From positions 1 to 33,577 of the IMG/VR virus record IMGVR_UViG_3300046167_000511: 33,577 nucleotides of DNA, one strand, 5' to 3'. Below, piece by piece: positions 29,178 through 33,577 of the stretch (positions are counted from its first letter, which is position 1; every line of letters begins with the position of its first letter). Origin of the DNA: a virus. The notes beneath the pieces were generated by a model. It saw only the letters and a list, made by a program, of their open reading frames with translations, made no database searches and had not been told where the DNA came from. A program made the translations under genes and the position numbers.

Positions 29178-31073
29178 ATGGCAGAACAAAATTACAAGTT
29201 ACTTTTTGAGTTTATAGCTAAAACTGCACAGTTTAACCTTAACATTGACAGAGCAAAGGGAAAGATTGCAGGATTTAGCCAACAAGCAGTAAAAACAGGA
29301 AAGTTTTTGTCCACAAGGTTATCGTTACCATTATTAGCAGTTGGTACTTTAGCGGTTAGACAAGCTGCCAAGTTTGAAAGATTACAAGTTACATTAAATA
29401 CATTAAATGGATCAGCAGAGGAGGGTGCAAAAGCATTTGAAAGATTGGTGCAATTTAGTGCAGAAACACCACTACAATTAGAGGAACTTACAAGAGTGAA
29501 CAATATGTTAATGGGATTTGGGCAGACATCAGATGATGCTTTTAAATCTCTTAAAATGTTGGGTGATGTTGCAGCAGTTTCAGGCGGTAATCTTACAGGT
29601 ATAGCCGTAGCATTTGGTCAAGCAGCTGCAGAGGGTAGAGTAATGACAAGGGATTTAAGGCAGTTTATAAACAATGGTGTACCTATACTTGATATACTTT
29701 CAAAGTCAATGGGAGTTGCAAGGGGTGAAATAAGCAATATGGCATCAGAGGGTAAATTATCTTTTAAAATTTTACAAGATGGTTTTAAATTTGCAACAGG
29801 CGAGGGTGGTCGTTTTAATGATGGTTTAAAGGTTCTTTCACAAACATTAGAGGGATTATTTAGTACATTAAAAGATAATGTAAATATAGCACTTGCAGAG
29901 CTTGGTCAAGAAATAGCAGATACATTAAATTTAAAAGAGGGTATTCCTGCTTTATCTAAAAGTATTAAAGAATTGACAGATGCTTTTGTAGGACTAAATG
30001 AAAATCAACAATCAACAATACTTGGTCTTGGTGCTTTAGGGATTGCAATTTACCCAATTACTATTCTTTTAGGTGCTTTTTCAGCAGCTGTTACTGCAAT
30101 AGGAACGGTAATATCTGCTACAACTGGATTCATTATTTTGTTATCTTCTGCATTAGCAGGATTAGCAATATTTAGTTCATCTAAAGGTGTATCAGGTCAA
30201 ATGGGAATTTTTGAAGGTTCAAGTTTAGATCCTGTTAAATTGAGTGAAACAAATAAAGAATTACAATTATTACAAAACAATATAAATGCAATAGCTAAAA
30301 ATGATTTTATTGGTGCATTAGGTAAAAATCAAAGTAGGCAACCTTTTTCTTTAGTACAACCAAAAGGAACTTTTGATACACCAACAACAACTTTAACTAC
30401 ATCAGGAGATGAAGCAATGGGTGGTGGATTTTTAGGAATTAATCCATTTAAATTAGGAACAGGTTTTCAATCACTTGCAGGTATTATAAAAACAGAGTTG
30501 CCAAAAATGACTAATGTAACAAATGGTTTTTCATTATCACTTGAAAATATGTCTGCAAAGTTTCAAGATTTTGAAGAAAATGCAATAGTACCAATTGCTG
30601 AAGCAACAAAAACATTTGGAGAACAAATAATTCCACAAATCGGTATTGCATTACAAGAGGGGTTTGCTGCAATTGCAGAGGGTGAAAACCCATTAAAAAG
30701 ATTAGGAACAATATTAAAAGGATTAATTACAAGATTACTTGCAGCAGCAGCAGCAGCAATGTTGCTTGGTGCATTTTTAGGAGGTGCAGCTGGAGGATCT
30801 GCAATTCTAACTAAATTAGGTGGAATTAAAGGATTATTTACTTCCTTTTCAGGAATCGAATTTGCAAAAGGTGGTATTGTATCAGGACCAACAAATGCTT
30901 TAATTGGAGAATATCCAGGTGCAAGATCAAACCCTGAAGTAGTCGCACCATTAAATAAATTAAAAAATATGTTAGGGACAAGTGGTGCAATGCAAGGAGA
31001 GTTTGTTTTAAGAGGTCAAGATTTAGTAGTTGCTTTACAAAGAGCAGAACGAAACAGAAATAGATTTAAATAA
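29178..31073 (+). CDS. Tape measure protein
   Basis: 631 residues. FIAKTAQFNLNIDRAKGKIA, then FERLQVTLNTLNGSAEEGAK, RLVQFSAETPLQLEELTRV and MTRDLRQFINNGVPILDIL are the TIGR02675-type tape-measure N-terminal domain. Three hydrophobic stretches follow (ILGLGALGIAIYPITILLGA; GFIILLSSALAGLAIF; RLLAAAAAAMLLGAFLGGAA). The C-terminal FAKGGIVSGPTNALIGEYPG and PEVVAPLNKLKNML are typical. By the usual rule of about 0.15 nm per residue the tail would be roughly 95 nm. Its promoter has no leader. Confidence 0.93.
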   Translation: MAEQNYKLLFEFIAKTAQFNLNIDRAKGKIAGFSQQAVKTGKFLSTRLSLPLLAVGTLAVRQAAKFERLQVTLNTLNGSAEEGAKAFERLVQFSAETPLQLEELTRVNNMLMGFGQTSDDAFKSLKMLGDVAAVSGGNLTGIAVAFGQAAAEGRVMTRDLRQFINNGVPILDILSKSMGVARGEISNMASEGKLSFKILQDGFKFATGEGGRFNDGLKVLSQTLEGLFSTLKDNVNIALAELGQEIADTLNLKEGIPALSKSIKELTDAFVGLNENQQSTILGLGALGIAIYPITILLGAFSAAVTAIGTVISATTGFIILLSSALAGLAIFSSSKGVSGQMGIFEGSSLDPVKLSETNKELQLLQNNINAIAKNDFIGALGKNQSRQPFSLVQPKGTFDTPTTTLTTSGDEAMGGGFLGINPFKLGTGFQSLAGIIKTELPKMTNVTNGFSLSLENMSAKFQDFEENAIVPIAEATKTFGEQIIPQIGIALQEGFAAIAEGENPLKRLGTILKGLITRLLAAAAAAMLLGAFLGGAAGGSAILTKLGGIKGLFTSFSGIEFAKGGIVSGPTNALIGEYPGARSNPEVVAPLNKLKNMLGTSGAMQGEFVLRGQDLVVALQRAERNRNRFK

Positions 31074-33577
31074 TGGCTTACGGAGTTAAATATGAACTTG
31101 ATTTTTCAGACATCAAGGGAAATAAAAGAAGTGTCCAAATTCTAAAAAAGGATTATGTTGGCGATGTATTTGCTATTGTAGGAACTGACAATCCAGTTAT
31201 AATTAAATACACAAATGATGATGATTTTTATAATCCGATTATAGGTTCATCTTGTGTGCTAAATATTAAAACCACCGACACAATATCGTATGATGAGTTT
31301 ACAAATTTTGATGAAAGAGAATATAAGGTTAGAGTTAATATTGGAGTTGAAGATGAAGCAGCTGATATTAATTCACCTCTTTGGCAAGTTGCAGACACAA
31401 ATTGGCAAGAAACAGATTATAATTGGGCAGCATCAACAGTATTTCAAGTTTATTGGGAAGGGTATTTAGTTTCAGATACATTTAGGGAAGCCATACAATC
31501 AAAACCTTTTGATATAAGTTTAAGAGCAATTGATAATTTAGGAACTCTTGATTCATATTTAGTTCCTGATGGTGATATTGCAACCAATGCAGATGGTACA
31601 ATCAAAACTGTTGCAAGTGAGCAAACCAATAACGATAGGGCTTGGTATTATCTTCATAAAATATTAAATTTTACAGGTCTTGATTTTGATATATATGTTC
31701 AAAACAATATTAGAAAAGTTGATCCAGTTTCAGGATTGGTTGTAAACTCTAATAACAATTTATATCAAGATATATTAATTAATGAATTTGCTTTTACTGA
31801 AAATTTTGCTAAAAAAAGTTCAAAAGAAGTATTAGAAAACATATTAAGATTAACAAATTCAAGAGTTTATCAGGCAAATGCGAGTTGGTATGTTGTGTCG
31901 AATAGCAATTATTATGATAATGCAGTTTCAGGTAGCTTAACTGATGATACAGGGGAAGATCAAGACCAAACAATAACAAATCCAATAGTAACAACTGATT
32001 CTGTAAGCAATGCAACATCAACAAGTGTTACATTAAATGGTACAATAACAAATGACAGAGGACTTGCTATTATTGAAAGAGGTTTTTATTTTGGAACGAA
32101 TCCTTTAATATTGGCAAATCCAAAAGTTGCAGGATCTGTTGCTACAAGTTTTACATCAAATCAAACATCTTTGGTGGCAGGAACAACTTATTATATTGCT
32201 GCTTATGCAAAAAATAATACAATAACTGAAGGAAGGGGTGGGACAATACAATTTACTCCTGGTGCAGTTGCACCACCAATAGTTCCACCATCTGCAAGTC
32301 CAAGTGTAACTAATGAAATTCTTGCTAACAGTGATGTAAAAAATACATCTATGACTGTAAAAGGTAAAATTACAGATGTAGGTACAAGTAATGTTACTGA
32401 ATATGGTTTTTATTTTGGAACTGATGGAAACGATTATACAAAAAATAGAAAAATACCAGTTGCAACAGGTCAAAACATATCAGGTGTTTTAAGTTTTAGC
32501 TTAAATACAACAAGTGTTACAAGTCCAACACTTACATTAACTGCAGGTGTTGCACACTATTTTAACGCTTATGCAATAAACACGACAGGTGAAAGTGTAC
32601 CAACGGCAGGACAAAGAGAACAATATACTTGGAATTCTTGGAGATTGAGAAAATTATTAGATAGCACTTCTGTTTCAGTTCCTTATGATGCTTCTAAAGC
32701 AGTAGGAGATGAGGTTACAATTTCATCAACAGGTAATGATTGTTATGTAATATCAATAGGTCAATCATTAATAAGTTTATCAGGTCTTGCAACAATTAGT
32801 GGTGCTTGTGCTGATACCCCTGAACCTGATATTACTCCTGATATTCCTGACACTTGTAAAGCAATTACACTTTATCGAAGTGATACTGCATTTAATTTAT
32901 GTTGTAGCACTCCAACATCAAGAACATTTTATATTAATGGTGAATCTTTTACTGACAATACAAATACAACTAAAGTGTATATAAATGATACTTGTACAAC
33001 TTTAACGAATGCACAATTTTTATCAGAAGATTTAGTTAATTATAGATATTTTAATGGCACTAATTTACAAAACACGGCAAGTTGTCCTGAGTGTGATCCT
33101 GATGTTGTAACACCTGATGGATTTTTAGTTGAAAGAGATAATTCACAAGATACATTAAGGGTAGATTATAATGCGAGTTTTAGTGTAGGCGAAAGAGTTG
33201 TTTTGAATGTTCAAACACAAGATTGTTTTACTATTCTTGAAGAAATAACAACTTCTGATGATTTGTCTGCAATTACAATTAATGCTTCTTGTAACACTGT
33301 AAAACCAACACCAAGTGAAACTTGTCCAACGATGACATTTTTTGCAAGATATTTAAAGTGTGGTGATGATAGAATTGAGGTAATTGGAAATAATGTAGAT
33401 AATTTTCCTCAATTTATAAAACAAGTTTCCAATAATGATTGTTGGGAATTTATAGATAGAACACCAAATACACAAAGTGATAATGAGTTTAATTTAGGTT
33501 GTTTCCCTACAAGTAAATTTGCAACTGGATTTTCTACTTGTGATGATTGTTTAGGAATATCTACGACAACTCAAGTG
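31073..33577 (+). CDS. Tail-tip protein, 5' part (continues at base 1)
   Basis: 835 codons to the window end, still open, coupled to the tape measure gene by TAATG. The N-terminal 300 residues (YELDFSDIKGNKRSVQILKK; DNPVIIKYTNDDDFYNPIIG; VYWEGYLVSD; KPFDISLRAIDNLGTLDSYL) look like a baseplate/tail-hub protein common after the tape measure gene in Bacteroidetes phages. Two Ig/FN3-like repeats follow, each with GFYFGT (about 31979-32270 and 32300-32630). Then a Cys-rich domain (32855-33100), a domain with CPTMTFFARYLKC ... TCDDC (33323-33550) and the Thr linker ISTTTQV. The gene continues at base 1 with PTTTTTTQPS, giving about 1010 residues in total. Likely a receptor-binding tail tip. Confidence 0.85.
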   Translation, partial: MAYGVKYELDFSDIKGNKRSVQILKKDYVGDVFAIVGTDNPVIIKYTNDDDFYNPIIGSSCVLNIKTTDTISYDEFTNFDEREYKVRVNIGVEDEAADINSPLWQVADTNWQETDYNWAASTVFQVYWEGYLVSDTFREAIQSKPFDISLRAIDNLGTLDSYLVPDGDIATNADGTIKTVASEQTNNDRAWYYLHKILNFTGLDFDIYVQNNIRKVDPVSGLVVNSNNNLYQDILINEFAFTENFAKKSSKEVLENILRLTNSRVYQANASWYVVSNSNYYDNAVSGSLTDDTGEDQDQTITNPIVTTDSVSNATSTSVTLNGTITNDRGLAIIERGFYFGTNPLILANPKVAGSVATSFTSNQTSLVAGTTYYIAAYAKNNTITEGRGGTIQFTPGAVAPPIVPPSASPSVTNEILANSDVKNTSMTVKGKITDVGTSNVTEYGFYFGTDGNDYTKNRKIPVATGQNISGVLSFSLNTTSVTSPTLTLTAGVAHYFNAYAINTTGESVPTAGQREQYTWNSWRLRKLLDSTSVSVPYDASKAVGDEVTISSTGNDCYVISIGQSLISLSGLATISGACADTPEPDITPDIPDTCKAITLYRSDTAFNLCCSTPTSRTFYINGESFTDNTNTTKVYINDTCTTLTNAQFLSEDLVNYRYFNGTNLQNTASCPECDPDVVTPDGFLVERDNSQDTLRVDYNASFSVGERVVLNVQTQDCFTILEEITTSDDLSAITINASCNTVKPTPSETCPTMTFFARYLKCGDDRIEVIGNNVDNFPQFIKQVSNNDCWEFIDRTPNTQSDNEFNLGCFPTSKFATGFSTCDDCLGISTTTQV
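33560..33577 (+). repeat. Thr/Pro linker at the contig junction (continues at 1-30)
   Basis: The last bases encode ISTTTQV and the first 30 bases encode PTTTTTTQPS in the same phase. A second linker of the same make-up, ISTTTTQAPTTTQAP, is encoded at about 239-283. In both cases a CxxC domain precedes the linker. Confidence 0.7.

Noticed and set aside
32787-32984. Overlapping + strand frame inside the tail-tip gene
   Set aside because: Leu/Ile/Val-rich shadow of the tail-tip frame, which has clear Cys-rich domains there.
1-33577. tRNA genes, CRISPR arrays, insertion sequences, integrase or attachment sites
   Set aside because: None recognised on either strand by reading; no cloverleaf with CCA-type end, no regular repeat-spacer array, no recombinase motifs. 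A tRNAscan or HMM search would be decisive.

Overview
The window looks like a complete or near-complete genome of a small tailed phage with a siphovirus-type morphogenesis set, about 33.6 kb. It is probably a circular or circularly permuted contig cut inside a tail gene. Three things suggest a host in the Bacteroidetes, most likely a marine Flavobacteriia relative: low GC content, A-rich sequences in place of Shine-Dalgarno sites, and Bacteroidetes-type promoter boxes (TAnnTTTG) in front of many genes. The last open frame (from 31073) is still open at the last base. It continues in frame across base 33577 into base 1, and the same Cys-rich domains and Thr/Pro linkers occur on both sides of the junction. 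All genes but one are on the + strand.

Layout. 1-2769: end of the tail-tip protein, a translationally coupled glycosyltransferase-like gene, and a structural gene. 2808-10624: DNA metabolism. This holds a small HTH protein, an ERF annealing protein, an SSB-tip protein and a RecE-like nuclease, which form a recombination set. It also holds a DnaA-domain-IV-like/VRR-NUC fusion, a winged-helix replication protein, a dGTP_diPhyd_N (DUF5664)-type protein, a primase-helicase, an orphan DNA methyltransferase and several unknown small genes. 10726-18131: small and large terminase, a portal with a long multidomain extension, a MuF-zincin fusion, the HK97-type prohead protease and the major capsid protein, closed by a strong terminator. 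18176-19602: an accessory cassette of very small genes, including the only minus-strand gene, a zinc-finger peptide and a PD-(D/E)XK nuclease set between two terminators. 19602-21284: connector, stopper, gp10-like and tail terminator genes. 21290-22288: endolysin (M15), 3TM holin and a conserved basic peptide. 22325-27965: fibre-type structural proteins, including a 1224-residue protein with nine repeats and an inserted LamG-like domain, plus small membrane peptides. 27995-33577: tail tube, tail chaperones joined by a -1 frameshift at an A10 run, tape measure, and the tail-tip protein that wraps to the window start.

How it works together. The phage encodes its own priming/helicase and recombination functions, but I see no DNA polymerase, integrase or excision genes. 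It therefore probably uses host polymerase and is probably lytic. Packaging and virion genes are expressed from several short-leader or leaderless transcripts and by tight stop/start coupling (TAATG).

Most notable: (1) a Thr/Pro-linker, Cys-rich tail protein directly coupled to a glycosyltransferase-like gene, a possible phage-encoded tail glycosylation pair; (2) a DnaA-like DNA-binding domain fused to a VRR nuclease; (3) a MuF protein carrying a HEIGH metallopeptidase; (4) five genes with a promoter box exactly four bases before the start codon, implying leaderless mRNAs.
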